DNA of 64,000 nucleotides. Origin: Mangifera indica (lineage: Eukaryota; Streptophyta; Magnoliopsida; Sapindales; Anacardiaceae). Made by a program: the position numbers and the translations under genes. The stretch covers positions 14,629,894 through 14,693,893 of the forward strand of contig NC_058145.1 in assembly GCF_011075055.1 (NCBI RefSeq), in the 5' to 3' direction. This document shows, in pieces, positions 1 to 12,243 of the stretch (positions within the stretch are counted from its first letter, which is position 1; each line of letters starts with the position of its first letter). The notes beneath the pieces were generated by a model. That model saw only the letters and a program-made list of their open reading frames with translations, did not search any database and was not told where the DNA came from.

Positions 1-9
1 TTTTTGTAG

Positions 10-735
10 GGTATATTTCAGAGATATGATAGTGATAGAAGTGGGAAAATCGATTTGTTTGAATTAAGGGATGCTCTTTACGGTATTGGATATGCAATCC
101 CACCTTCAGTCCTCCAATTTTTTATGTCCAAGTATGAGAGTGGAAATGGCAGGAAGACTGAACTCAGTTTTGACAGTTTTGTTGAGTAAGCCCCTATTTT
201 TTATTAGTACTTTTACATAGTTATCATTCCTACTTTTGGAGAGTTTTAACATGTTTTATTAATGACAATTTTCTGTTTTACTGGATTTGCAGAATCGGGA
301 TAATTGTGAAGGTGAGTCCTCAAATTGCTACTACCCTGGATCATGAATTCGCATATGCATTTCTTTCTTTCTTTTGTTGCTTACCTTTTCGATTTAATTA
401 TAATGGATGATTCAATCTTCCTTAATAATCTGTTATCAGAATAGTTTATGTGATTTTTCAATGCTTCTTAAACATTTGTACATGTACAAAGTCAGAGCCT
501 TGCTTCTAAATCTTTGTGCTTCTTAGAATATTTATTTTAAGCATACCCTGAATTAGATTAAATTATATGAAATTCTTTTAATGTTTATACATTATTTGAT
601 CATGCGAAGTTATCGTTGTTTCAGGGTTTGACTGAAAAATTCAAGAAGGAGGATTCACGTTACACTGGTTCAGCAACACTTACTTACGACTCATTCATGT
701 CCATGGTCATTCCCTTTATTGTGCAATATGATTGA
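10..735 (+). CDS. CML48: Penta-EF-hand calcium-binding protein, 3' part (CML48-like)
   Basis: Three exons remain, at 10-185, 293-311 and 625-735; the 5' part lies outside the window. Exon 1 starts after a TAG acceptor and carries an EF-hand loop (RYDSDRSGKIDLFEL, with Asp/Asp/Ser/Lys ligand positions) and the LRDAL..GYAIPPSVLQFF segment. The 19-nt middle exon encodes EIGIIVK, and the last exon ends in TLTYDSFMSMVIPF...QYD and TGA. Phases join exactly. The pattern matches the ALG-2/PDCD6-like penta-EF-hand proteins of plants (CML48-50), which bind Ca2+ through the first EF-hands and dimerise through the last. I infer a cytosolic or membrane-associated Ca2+ sensor. The assignment to CML48 rather than CML49/50 rests on recalled similarity and on the neighbours. 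Confidence 0.88.
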
Positions 736-1330
736 CTTATTTGGTAGTCTATGTTGTATAACCTTGATTCTTTCATTGCTAGCATACAGTTATATGATTT
801 AAAGGAGAATTTTATATTGTTGTGTTGAGTGTGAAGAATATTTAATGTCTACGAGTTAGGGTCCTCTTCTGTGGGAAGCAAGTGTGGTTGTAATTCCTTT
901 GATTCATTTCTTCTTTTAGAGAGAAACAATAGGCTAAAAGAACAAATAGCAATTAGAAATTTTTTTGCTGATGACAGTGCAGCCGAGACCAAATGATCAA
1001 TTGATCCTGTTTTCTGTGTGTAAATTTGAAACAAAACATATGTATAGTGTTTCAAGTGATGTGCTTTTCAAGTAGGAAGAAGTATTTTTAGAGTTTTAAT
1101 TTCTTTATGAGTTATTTTATGGTCTATATGGAATTGATTCAGATTCTCCTATGGATTATCTCTTGCTTTCTTGATTCTTACATTTTTTTCTAGATTTTTG
1201 CCCCTTCTTATTCATCTAGTTCTCTTTCTTCTCCCATATCAGTTTCACATCACTTAACAATATTGATATTGAGATACCAAGCTGGGAAATATGGTTTTAT
1301 TTTGTGACTGAAACAGGCTTTCCCAAATGA

Positions 1331-1475
1331 GTAATACTATATGCTTTTCATGTTAAGTACATAAATAAGTATATAGTTATGTGCATTACATGTGATTAAG
1401 TTTTACTTTATTCTTAATTCAAAATTATTCAATCATATGATGACACATATCAAATGTAATACACAGTTTTATTGT
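1331..1475. repeat. AT-rich hairpin MITE, copy 1
   Basis: The core reads ATGTGATTAAG...TTCTTAATTCAAAATTATTCAATCATATGATGACA, split here at the dots, which is an imperfect palindrome shared with about ten other places in the window. Outer arms contain the TTAAGTACATAAATAAG motif typical of the family. Ends are approximate. Confidence 0.6.
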
Positions 1476-2069
1476 TCCAAAATTCTAATATTAATGATTG
1501 ATCATGCCAGAATCCAACTTGTTGAGGAGATAAAGAAGAAAATGCCTCTTTTTATACTATAAATGCCAAGCTGTAACAAAAAAGGGATTTCTCTGTTTTT
1601 TTTTTTCAATTAATAATTATATCCAATCAATTTTATGTGTTTTCCTGAACGTATCAGGATATTAATGGAGCTTGCATTAGTATGAGAGAAATAAATAATG
1701 CAGCACAAAGATGAAAATGTTAGCTTGCATACCTAGTACCCACTAAAAATTAAAATTCAGGAAAGATTTTGGATTGGAATTTCATTATTGATTAATTGCC
1801 ATCTTTCCATGTAGAATAAATTGCTTTGGTACTTGTACCAGAAGAACAAAAACTTGGGTTCCATGAGTTTTTTGTTTTTCGCCAGGAAATTCATGTAATG
1901 TGAATATAATCAAATCAAATAGATGGAAACAATAAAATCGATTTCAATATTTTTCACGAGAAATTCATTTTGGATCGAAACTCCAACATGAAAAGCATGG
2001 TTTCATTTAACTGTCAAATTACAATTATCCAACAAGATGGACGATTGATATAAAGTAGTAATACTAACT

Positions 2070-2429
2070 AGAGGTATAATCGAATCGAATTCAAACTTAT
2101 AATTGATTGACTTAGTAAACTCGTGAGCTCAAAGTTTGGTTTGAATAAAATACAAATAAATTTTTAAGAGTTTCAAATTTTATATACACACCCATAAAAT
2201 TTTATCCTCTCTGACTTTGAATATAACTAATAATTAATAAATATATATATTACAAAGTTCAAGTATAATTTTTTAAATTAAACTTGGGTTACATGTTTTT
2301 GTATTGAGTTTGAACTCGAGCCAAACATTTCTCAATTCGATGAGCTTGAATTACAGGTTTGTAATGGTATTGAGTGTGCTTAAATCAAATGTGGATCAGT
2401 TTGGCTTAATTACATCCCTGATTTCAAAT
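2070..2429. repeat. GAGCTC/CTCGAG-rich nonautonomous element, copy 1
   Basis: The left end reads AGGTATAATCGAATCG and the right end reads TTGGCTTAATTACATCCCT, an imperfect inverted pair. Inside are CTCGTGAGCTCAAAG and GAACTCGAGCCAAAC motifs. Related sequence lies at 48.67-49.03 kb and 53.75-54.07 kb. The ends are uncertain and no target duplication was resolved for this copy. Confidence 0.45.
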
Positions 2430-3815
2430 ATTTTAACTAGCATCAGATGAAACAAGCCAAATTGTAGCAATAAAATTTCATTCATTAACATGAAATATAC
2501 ACAAATTACAGCAGAATCATGATAACTAGGTTTGTAATCCAATTATATCACCAAGAAATAACAAAATGATATTTAAACTCTTTTACAATATCAAAATTCT
2601 GATTTATATATGATTAGATATATTGATAACGTAAGAATTTGCACAAACTACAATAGATAAGATAAGACATCATTATGTTGAGCGGTCATGGCGAATTCAT
2701 CGATCTGCCAACCCTATCCTTTCTTAGAGGTAGGAATAAAAGACCAAAAAGCGACAAACACAAGGTCCACGATAATGAAAGCCACTGCCGCCCACCACTT
2801 TGTCTCAAGTTTTCAGCTAATGTCACATCTTTAGCCATTCTTAACTTTATGTTCAACCAGAAAATTCTTGAGAAATTTGGGTGGGATAAGAAACGATGGC
2901 TAATGCCTACGTATTCCCTTTTGGGGAAAGACAAGAAAAGAGAAAACCATTCAAAGCCAAAGACAAAATTGATGAGAAACATGTAAATGTGTCAACGGGC
3001 TGCGGAAAGAATAGACGGCGGCTGATGGCTTCTTATCTAACAGAGAAGCCAATGTAGACTTTTGTGAAGCTGACATCAAGAATTTTTTATCTTTGAAGAT
3101 TCAAATGCATGATTGCAGTGGACATAAGAAAGAGAGGGACTCCTTACCATATTTTTAGCAAACTATTAGTTGAGTTAGACCACTTTTTTGGATTAAACCA
3201 AAAAATAGGTAAAATATTAGTATTATACTAAATAAAATAAATTTTAATTTTAATTTTAAAATATCGTAAGAAAAATTTAAATTTTTACACTTATATTGAA
3301 AACTCTCAAACTATCCTCAAAATATTAAACTTTAAAATAAGACAAAAGGACTTCTCGTAAAATCACCATCCTAGTATTGTTCTTACCCCATCTGAGTTTT
3401 AATGAGATCAAGTACATATATGAACCGTATAATGGCTAAATGTCAGATAGAACCTAATGACAATCTGCACGTTCTGATGGACCCAGAAAAGCTGGTCCCC
3501 ATTATGCACCCGCTCTAAAAGGACTCATTTTAAATGCAGTAAAGCATGCAAATTTCATTTTATTGTTGCAAAGTGCTGCGTTTGAATTTGTGGTTCTCTG
3601 GAGATATTATCAACTAATATGTGTGCAAAAGAATTTCTTTCAAAAACAATATTTTGGTTCAGAATTTGGTGTTACTGAGATCTAACAAAAAAGAGCTAAA
3701 TATATATGCTATCTTACCTATAATATATTATCTGGTATATGAAAGATCACTATGAAATTGACTTTGTTGTTTCTGCTGTAAGTCTATCTCCCTCAGTCGG
3801 CAAATTCAGAAGCTT

Positions 3816-5444
3816 TTAAGCACAGATTAACCATGCTGCTACAGCATAGATCAGAAGACTGAAGATAGGAAAAATCTGCAGAAAACCGAAAAAGGGAAAA
3901 AGAAATTGTAAGGCATGGTGCATTGTAAAGGTGATAAAAAGGGAAAAAGTGTAAGATTTTTACACTGATCTGGGATGCAGAAGCCATTTGATCAGGAAGA
4001 TAGCCCTGAAATCCAATGGTATAAACTGGCCTACCATCAGGATAATACAGTCCATAGTTCCTCTCTGACGCAGGACCTGGCTTTAAATTCTCATTAAAAA
4101 GTGCAAAAACATATATGTCAATTGGGACTGATGGTTTTGCAGGTGTCCCTTGTTTCTCCTCAATCCTCTTCAACAAATTACCATTATAAATCCCTGCATT
4201 TTCCACTGTAGCTCCGGCCTCATCTTCATCGCCCCTTGATGGCCACCCGGTTTCGGAAATCCTAACTTCGATATCAGAATGCCCCATTGCTGCAATGGCT
4301 GAATAAACAGCATCAACTTGAGCATACAACATATTGTCATAGTTCAATTTAGTGTCGGGATCTGTCATCCCTTGGTTAGGCTGAAAGAGCACATAATCTA
4401 GGGAGACCTCATTGGGGCTGTCCTTATAAGCAAAATAGGGATATGCATTAATCAAGAAAGGCGACTTCACTTGGGCATGGAAATTGAGAAGAGGCTGGAT
4501 ATATTCAGCAAGATCGGGCCTGAAACTTCCGGCGGAAGGGGGGAAAGAATTAGCCAAAATGTCAAGTGAATGAGCACTGGTGACAATTACTTGTTCATCG
4601 AGCCCCAGATCAACAAGAGTGTTGTACAAAGTTTGCATGGCAGGGAGGAGAAATGAATAGAGCCCTGTGTCAGCGCCTTTGAAGACTTCATTTCCAACAG
4701 TGATGCAAGTTATTCTGGTTTGAGGAATGAAGGGCTGTAAGCTTTGTTGAACCCAATTTTGGGCTTTGATTGGATCGGTCATGTTCTGCAGGTACTCATT
4801 TCCGAGGCCGATTATGAAATCTACCTGTGTATTTGAGAATGCGCGGAGAACGTTGGGATCGGCGTCGTATAATTTAACTCTGCTTATGTTGAGGGATCTT
4901 AAAAGACCTGCTACACGAGAAGGGGAGGGGAGATCATTTGCAATCTGACCGTAATTTATTCCTACTTCCAGGCCCTGGATTTGCACTAATGAACCTGAAA
5001 ACAGAGTAAATAACTAGTTAAAAACAGGGGAAATTTTCCCTAAACCAGAAGAGAGAAGAACAATAATACAGAAGAATAATTCAAGAAGATAAGGACAGCA
5101 TCTGTCTTATTCAATAAAAGATTTTTAGCTGTGAAATTTTAGTCTAAAAGGGTGATGCAACTTTAGAAGAATCTAAATTACGTTGGATACAAAAAGAAGG
5201 AAATTTAAGCAGGCAAATCATATTAGGCCTTGGAGTCCAAAAAATTAGAGTTTCATGGTGCATTCATTGAATATTAATGGAAGCTAAACATTGAGAGTGT
5301 AATTCAATTGTGTTCTTCATGCTGCATGTTTTTTAAGAAGAGCAGAAACAGAGAGTGGAAGTAGTTGAAGAAGAACAAACCTGAAAAAGTTAAAAGAAAG
5401 AGAAAAACTGAAGGGAGGAAGAAGCTGAAGCTGCAGCTGGCCAT
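3816..5444 (-). CDS. GH17 glucan endo-1,3-beta-glucosidase, probable GPI-anchored
   Basis: Exons: 5444-5381, 4994-3964, 3875-3816 (384 aa). Exon 1 encodes a signal peptide (MASCSFSFFLPSVFLFLLTF). Exon 2 encodes the GH17 barrel, starting at VGINYGQIANDLPSP. It contains the acid/base motif ITVGNEVF (about Glu124) and the nucleophile motif RISETGWPS (about Glu269), both intact. Reading through the second intron would give an unlikely tail. Splicing the 88-nt intron (donor AGT|GTAAAA, acceptor TGCAG|ATT) keeps phase 0 and gives IFPIFSLLIYAVAAWLICA and a stop, a typical hydrophobic GPI-attachment tail. The enzyme should hydrolyse beta-1,3-glucan (callose) in the wall or at plasmodesmata. There is no X8/CBM43 domain. 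It most resembles the At2g27500 (glucosidase 14) subfamily, and its neighbours agree with that. Confidence 0.92.
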
Positions 5445-8119
5445 TGGTGATCTGATCTTGGGTAAACCAAGGCAGATAACACCCCCACCACCTTCAAAAT
5501 TATTTATCTCAGAAAGGCAACCCTGTCTAAGTACCCTCTTCATATGTATATATATATACAGACGTTTAGATGCTGGTAAGAAAAGGCTCTGTTTTCCGTT
5601 AACAGCCTCCCAAATTATTTTATTCATTTCTTCAAAATTATAATTTTTTTATTTTTCAGAGGAATTACCCATACAGTAATTTTGTATTTTGTTGAATTTC
5701 TAGTGGCCAATAAAATTACAAAAGACACCTGATGAAGAAAGGAAAGGAAAAAGGGGTGAGATTGTTAAAAAGTGACTTTTCAGGGGTCCAAAGTGTAATG
5801 ATCTCAATTACTAATTTTTTTAATTGAAATAATGAAATTGCTGACAGGATTCCTACTAGAGCGCAGGTGTCAACCACCGTCTTTCAGGGCGGCTTCGATG
5901 TGCTGCCGACCTCCCAGACTCCCCATCCTATCCTTCGCACGTGTTATGTTTCTTTACCGATGAACGACCACCCTACACATTTACAAATATACCCTTTCAT
6001 CCATAAACATAGAGAATATTACTGATAGCAAAGATGGCCTGCATGAGTTATCATTTTCATGGTAGTAATTAAAATTCTCAAAAAGCTATAAAATGAAGAT
6101 GATGATGATCAAGAGGCATCTGTCTTTTTTGAATAAATAAATGGTGATAAAATAATTAATGAGAGCCCCCAAGAATCAATAATATATGTTATAAAATAAA
6201 CCAAACTACCGATGCTAAAAAATGATATATAAAATACTACGAGTTCAAATTTTTTCGGATGATATATCGAAATTAAATTTTTGATTTATCTAGTTCAATA
6301 ATTGTAGAGTCTGTCATTAACTTAAATGAAATTCTTCGTCACAAAAAAAAAAAAACCAAGCTATCATTCATTAAGTTAGAAAATTCACTTGATATTTATA
6401 TCTTCAATAAAATTATGCATATCTATTTTAAGTATATAAATAAATACATATTTAATATGTGTCATTATGTAATTGAAGAATTTTGAATTACTTGATCACA
6501 TAATAAATAACATTTAATTTAATTATGATATATATATTTATATATATATATATTTGTGTATTCATAATTGATACATATAGTATCCTCTAATCTCAAGTTT
6601 TCATACTTTAACTATGAAAATCTCAAAAACTTACCCATAAGAGGTTAAATTTGTTAGTTTCAAAAATAAAATCGTTATTTCAGCTGTAATATTAAAAATA
6701 AATTACAATTTAATCTCTTTTCCCCCTCCAAAATCCTAAAAACAAAAAGTTTATCCCCTAGACTAAGTTTTAAAAAATAACATTCCACTCCTAGAGTTTA
6801 GTTTTCAAATTTTGGCATCATCGCTAGTGATCTCTTTCTCCTGAAGTTTCATCTTTCTCTGACGATCTCTCTTCACTCAACTGGATGACTGATTGGTGTC
6901 AAATAAACTTAGGAGTTTAAGAGCTTCAACAAAAAGATAAAGTTCTTTGTCTTCTTAAACGAAGACAAGATCTTTATCTTCATCTTTCAAACTTCATTCG
7001 ACATCGATCGAGCGTCTAGATGAGTGGAGAGAGATTTGCGGAGGAAGATAAAGCTTCTGGGGAAAAAGGCTGCTGACAATGATCGTAAACTTGCGGTTGA
7101 AGGGTTGTTTGTCAAAAGTTGGACCCTTTGGCCTTTTGTAAACTTGTGATGGAAGGGTCGATTGTCAAAACTTGGATTTCTTGCCTTGCGAAGGCCCAGA
7201 AATTAACATTCCTTGTTCTTGAAGAATGGAAAATGGTGGTCAATTTAATTGGAAGGTGAAGTAGGGACACTGTGATAACGGCATCCCCTTGGTTTAGAAG
7301 GAGGAGTTAATTATTGAGTCATTATATGACAAATTTTTACAACGATTATTGAAATTTCAAATGGAAAAAAAAATCGTTTTTTACCAATCTTGGTCTAGTA
7401 TGTTATCTAGGTTGATCAAATATTAATTCTACCCTAAAGCTAAAACTGTTAATATTGCAAAGGAATGATTTGGGTAAACTTCATGCCTAACAAACATAAA
7501 GTTATTATCTTCACTTTGAAAATAATTTAAGATTAATCCAATCACACTAAAAAGATAAAATTTTAAATTTATTAACCAAATTTATAATTATTAAATTAGA
7601 TAAATTAAGAGTTTAATATTAAAACATGACCAATAAGATTTAAACTCTCACTCTATCTAAATCTCTTTCAAATTACCTCAAGGAAAAGATTTTTGCATTA
7701 CCAAGAACTTATTCAAGAGTGCTCTGAGCTAATATGCTGATTTTTCAGAAGTCATCCCCGTCTATTATGGCAGTGACCTTGGTCAAGAATCCAAGTTTCA
7801 ATTTGACTTAGTTGACGGCGGTTATACCGTTGGAGAGTGAATCCACGCCACTAACTTCCCAATGACTCAAGCACACTACATTTCTAATTCAATTTCAAGG
7901 GCAATTTCAAATTTTTATGCTCATTCATTATCATACAAACCACAATTGAAGCTTAAATACTAAATGAGATTCCATTTCCCATAACACAGCCACCAGACGG
8001 AAACACCAACTAAAGGTCCATCAGAGCCCCTGCCATACTCAATTTCATTACTTCTTGATGATGATCCTAGATAATTTAAGGAAAACAAAAGAGCTACTCA
8101 TTTCTCATATCAACCACAC
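5445..8119. other. Intergenic: GH17 upstream region and ferredoxin downstream region
   Basis: The first 600 bp are the probable promoter of the minus-strand GH17 gene. They include a TATATATACATATG stretch near 5540-5560 and a perfect G-box CACGTG at 5938-5943. A TATATA-rich stretch and hairpin-like sequence lie near 6405-6560. From about 6590 to 7400 is sequence resembling the GGCC foldback family (CT-rich, with alternating TTTTCCCCC tracts). I see no gene. Confidence 0.5.
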
Positions 8120-8572
8120 TCAGTAAAGGTCTCCTTCCTTATGGGTGTGAATCACACAGTCTGAAGTTGGGTATGAAACGCATGTCAGCAGATAACCCTC
8201 CTTCATTTGACTGTCATCGAGGAAGGAACCATCAGACTGATCAACTGAACCTGACACCATTTTCCCTGCACAGGTAGAGCAAGCCCCAGCTCTACAAGAA
8301 TATGGCAGCTCAACTCCAGCATTCTCAGCTGCATCTAGAATGTATGTGTCATCAGGGGCTTCAAACTCACTCTCTTGACCCTCCGGTCCAACCAGCTTAA
8401 TCTTGTACACGGCCATTGACGCTTTGAAATTGGGGGAACATCTCAGCCCAAAAGACTTGGACACACTCTTAACTGACCCAAGTGATGATGGACTCTTGAT
8501 AACGGTGCTTGAAAACCCCATCTTGGGTGCACCTTTAACCATGCATGGGGAGTTAAGAGTCACAGTTGCCAT
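8120..8572 (-). CDS. FD3: Plastid [2Fe-2S] ferredoxin, root type (FD3-like)
   Basis: Single coding exon, 150 aa. I chose the start [13 protein letters not shown] at 8572. An upstream in-frame ATG at 8626 lies before a plausible 3' splice site and would add 18 residues unlike transit peptides of the family. Residues 1 to about 52 are a Ser/Lys-rich plastid transit peptide. The mature part, from about [14 protein letters not shown], holds the four cluster ligands: Cys93, Cys98 and Cys101 in [13 protein letters not shown], and Cys131 in LLTCVSYP. It ends with [14 protein letters not shown]. The HTHKE tail and SFGLRCS pre-cleavage segment resemble Arabidopsis FD3, the non-photosynthetic ferredoxin that takes electrons from NADPH through root FNR and feeds nitrite reductase, sulfite reductase and GOGAT. 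It lies next to GH17, as At2g27510 lies next to At2g27500. Confidence 0.95.
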   Translation of the reverse strand: MATVTLNSPCMVKGAPKMGFSSTVIKSPSSLGSVKSVSKSFGLRCSPNFKASMAVYKIKLVGPEGQESEFEAPDDTYILDAAENAGVELPYSCRAGACSTCAGKMVSGSVDQSDGSFLDDSQMKEGYLLTCVSYPTSDCVIHTHKEGDLY

Positions 8573-8580
8573 CTTCACTC

Positions 8581-10250
8581 CTAATTCAAGAACAACTGTT
8601 AGAGAGCTTATTGACAGCGCTTTCAAATGTACTTGGAGTTGAATTTAAAACAAAGTTTTGTCACTATAGAAATGTAGAGCCCTAATATAATAAGATTATT
8701 TGTGATGAATAAATGCACAACAGCATAATGATAATAGAGCAAAGGAGAACTTCAACACAAACCATCCATCCGACCAAAAAAAATTATTAACACTCGAATG
8801 GCAGAATTATTATTAAAAATCAATGGTCATGCTAGAAAATTACTTCTACACATCAGACCAAATCTCTTCCTAACCCCCTACACATTAACACATCATTCTT
8901 GAAGCCGATATAGTACGCATTTATCCACCTTATCAAAATTAACAAAAATGAAAACCAATCATCCATTTCCATTAAAAAAGGCAATTAATCTCTGGAGCAC
9001 TGAGAAGAGAAAGGTTTAGGCTCTCTGATCTTCACTCGAGGCTCCATCTTACAAAATAAGACAAATTTCCACTATGTATCCAAGCATAAAGTATATTTAC
9101 ATGACAACAGAGGAAAGAGCTTATAATTGGTCATAATTCTGGCATACATTATATTTATCCATTTTTTATATTCATAGTAATATATATGTGTGTGAGTGTG
9201 TGCGCTCTATGTACATGAGCGTAAAGTATATTTACATGACAACAAAAAGAAAAAAGCTTATGATCCATTTTTATATTCATAGTAATATATATGTGCGTAA
9301 AAGAAGAAGAAAGGTTGTACATTTAACATATCAAATTCCATATGTGTCATCTCCAGATTAGCACTGGCAAATATTAGCTCCTCTAATTGTCTAAACTAAA
9401 TAAAATTGACATATACAGAAATCCATTTAGATTTGCAGATGCAATTTAACTTTTGGCATTGATTCGCTGTGTTCATCATGATTAATATGTGGTGAGGTAA
9501 AAATGAATGAAATCTACAGAACAGGACACTCTAAACAACAATGGAAATTTTGTTAGGCTACAAGACATTCAGAAGTCTTGTATCAGACAATAAACAAAAA
9601 TGGAATAGCTAGATTTGCTAATGAGCACAGATGACACTGATGAATTCATATATAAACTCCTAAATTCCTAGTTAATTTGACGAAAAAACATATATAACCA
9701 TTCAGTGTTTGAAAAAAAATACTTGTGCGGTGGAGCACCAAGCCTTATTCCCCAGATCTTCCCTATGGGACAATTAACTTGTATAGGCCAATAAAACGTT
9801 ATGCTGCAACAAGAAACTAGAAAGGACATGATCTACTTACAATAACAAAATGCAATGCAAATATATAATTATATACCATACGCAAACAAAATAAAAGATC
9901 ACCACGTTAAAAAAATGCGCAAAGTATTATGAACAAATAAAAAAAGTAAATCTTTGACAAATTTAAGGAACCTGCAGGATAATTTCAAACAACAATTGAT
10001 TTTACATTAAGTTGCACTTATTGCACGCATAATTGCCTTCACCAACCAAGCACAGCCAGCATTAATCAGAAATCGTTTAAGCTTAAAAAAAAAAAAAAGA
10101 CAACAAGCAGTAGAAGATTCCAGAAACACGGCCTCCTAAAACGTTCCACACACACCGCAGCGTATTTAGTTTATCGTTTTTTAAATACGAAAAACAAAGG
10201 GAAAGAGAAACACATCAGCAGTTTCACAGAGATAAAGAGAGAGAACTTAC
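8581..10250 (-). other. FD3: Probable 1.67-kb 5'-UTR intron of the ferredoxin gene
   Basis: A consensus donor CTCT|GTAAGTTC lies at 10250-10249, and a possible acceptor GAATTAG| ends at 8581, eight bases before the ATG. The sequence between them is AT-rich with no ORF or gene homology that I recognise. It includes a duplicated segment near 9085-9300 (AGTATATTTACATGACAAC occurs twice). The acceptor choice is uncertain. Confidence 0.55.
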
Positions 10251-10310
10251 AGAGAAAACGAAGAAGTGATCGCAAAAGGAGGAGGACGTTCTTAATATTT
10301 ATAGAGGAAA
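10251..10310 (-). promoter_or_regulatory. FD3: Ferredoxin core promoter and 5'-UTR exon
   Basis: On the minus strand a TATA box, TATAAAT, lies at 10303-10297 in the context CTATAAATATTAAG. A start about 30 nt downstream would leave a short untranslated exon ending at the donor at 10251. Inferred from motifs only. Confidence 0.55.
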
Positions 10311-12243
10311 GAAACAAGCTTTTCAGAATAGTAAAAAGAAGCGGAGCACACGAGGGGTGGCTCTTCTTATTTATTGAGTAAGAAATGGAGTTGAAAGAAT
10401 CGTTATGATTTTTAAAAACCCTCTAAAGTTTTTGGAATGGCAAAAATTACCCTACCGTTATGTTTGAGGCGTTAAGTTAAACAGTAGAAGGGTATTTTGT
10501 CGAAGGTTCTAAACGATTAAATAAACGGTCCCCTAACAGAGAGGGGGGCTTTCTTATTTTAGAAAACAAAATATAAACAGAATATATCTGTAAAACGTTG
10601 GGGGGTCAAAATAGATTGCCCGTCTAAAACCCTGCGTGCTGCTAACGAAAACCAGACAACTTACCGCCCCTGGGTTTCTGATTCTACTTTCTAGACCCTC
10701 ACCATTATTTTATTGAGGTATTTAAATATATTCATATATTTTTTGAAAACAAAATATACGTATTTATTATATTGAGTATTATTTTATCAATTAAAAGAAT
10801 AATATTATATTTATAGATATATTATATTTATTTATATATGATTAAATAATTAAAAATTAAATAAATAATTATAATATTTACTCACATAATAGTATTTCAA
10901 TTTGTATAATTAATTAATAAAATTTGTATATTCACGTAATTTTATTCTTAAAAAATAAAAATAAAAGACACGTGATGATTAGTCTCTGAAAACAAGGATG
11001 GCATGGCATTTGAAGAATCAAAGAAACATGGGGTCTGGTTAAATTAAAAGTAGGTCAAAGGGAGATGCTTTAAAGATGATTTTGTGGATTATTATATAAC
11101 TAGTACCAAATAGACCTAATACACAAATGAAGAGCCAATTGCCTCTTAACTCACACCATAAGCCATTATAATTAAATGACCAATTTGTTGTAAGTAATAG
11201 GTTGCTTACATTGTACTTGGACACTTCTCTTTCAATCCTATGGCATTTTCATATATTAAAGGAACTTCCCAATATGCAACCTAGTAGTCTAAAGGTCTTT
11301 TTTTTAAAAAAAAAAATTATCTATCTTTAATCATCAATATACGTAATCAAGGTAAGTTATTATAATAAAATTTCTTTATAAATATTTAAATTATAAATAG
11401 TGTTATATGCATAAATAATAATATAATTGAATAATTATAAAATAATATCTAATCACATAATGACATATTAATATTTATATATAAAATTATGCATATAATT
11501 TTATTGTTAAATTACAAAAGAAAGATGTAAAATTAATGTAGTTACTTGTAAGAATTACAAATTTCACATCCAATTCCATTCTACTATGATCCATTCCCTC
11601 AAGTTTGCAACTTCGCTGCAATTGAACTTCATCCAACCCATTTAACCCATTCCTTTATCATTCTATGCCATTTGTCTTTGTAAAAATCTCCCTCTCCCTC
11701 CTTGTAATAATAATACTACAAATAGGAAGAGTATATTATTACTTGGGAAATTTGCGCGTTTTCCCCCTTTAAATTTTAAATTATAAACTCCCAGTTGAAA
11801 CATTACAAACAAAAATTACAGAGATGAGAAAGTTGAGATAAAATTGTTATTTTACGAAATAGTCACTGAAAACAAATTGTACTTCCATTAAACATTGGAT
11901 TATATTAATTAATATCCCTTAATAATTTCGGGAATTGTGTAACAATTAACACAACCATTTAGACTTCCTGAAATACCCAGAAGGTTACGTTTGCAAGTTG
12001 AAATTCTCGAAAATAATAAAAAATTACAAAAATAGAAGTGATCATGACATGAAAAACTAAAGTTTAGGGTTGAACGCAATGCAAGATTCAATAAAAATCT
12101 CTCCAACGAAAAACTTCACAAAAGTCTAACATTAGAAATAAAATTACTAAACATCCAAGATACCAAAATTAAAATTTCAAAATATGAGCATCCCAGTAGT
12201 CTTTTCCTATTACAACTCCAAATAGCAAGGTAAAATGAATTTC
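10311..12243. other. Intergenic, AT-rich
   Basis: This runs from upstream of the ferredoxin TATA box to the 3' side of RPL10a. A degenerate hairpin-like stretch is at 10.74-10.93 kb and a clearer MITE copy at 11.40-11.51 kb. Short ORFs at 11.0-11.2 and 11.9-12.1 kb show no coding character. Confidence 0.55.
11400..11508. repeat. AT-rich hairpin MITE, copy 2
   Basis: The ends TTATATGCATAAATAATA and ATATATAAAATTATGCATATAA are an inverted pair around TAATTGAATAATTATAAAATAATATCTAATCACATAATGACA (two related halves). Same family as copy 1, shorter form. Confidence 0.5.

Larger units (their letters stand above)
736..3815. other. Intergenic region with degenerate repeats
   Basis: This is the 3' side of the CML48-like and GH17 genes, which converge here. 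It holds an AT-rich hairpin MITE near 1331-1475 and a 2.07-2.43 kb element with GAGCTC/CTCGAG motifs. A pair of overlapping ORFs sits at 2675-2986 with no recognised homology. I could support no gene here. Confidence 0.6.

Noticed and set aside
2675..2986. Plus-strand 103-codon ORF overlapping a minus-strand one
   Set aside because: Neither full frame resembles a known protein, and they overlap almost completely. Only the short minus-strand tail is mentioned as a weak finding.
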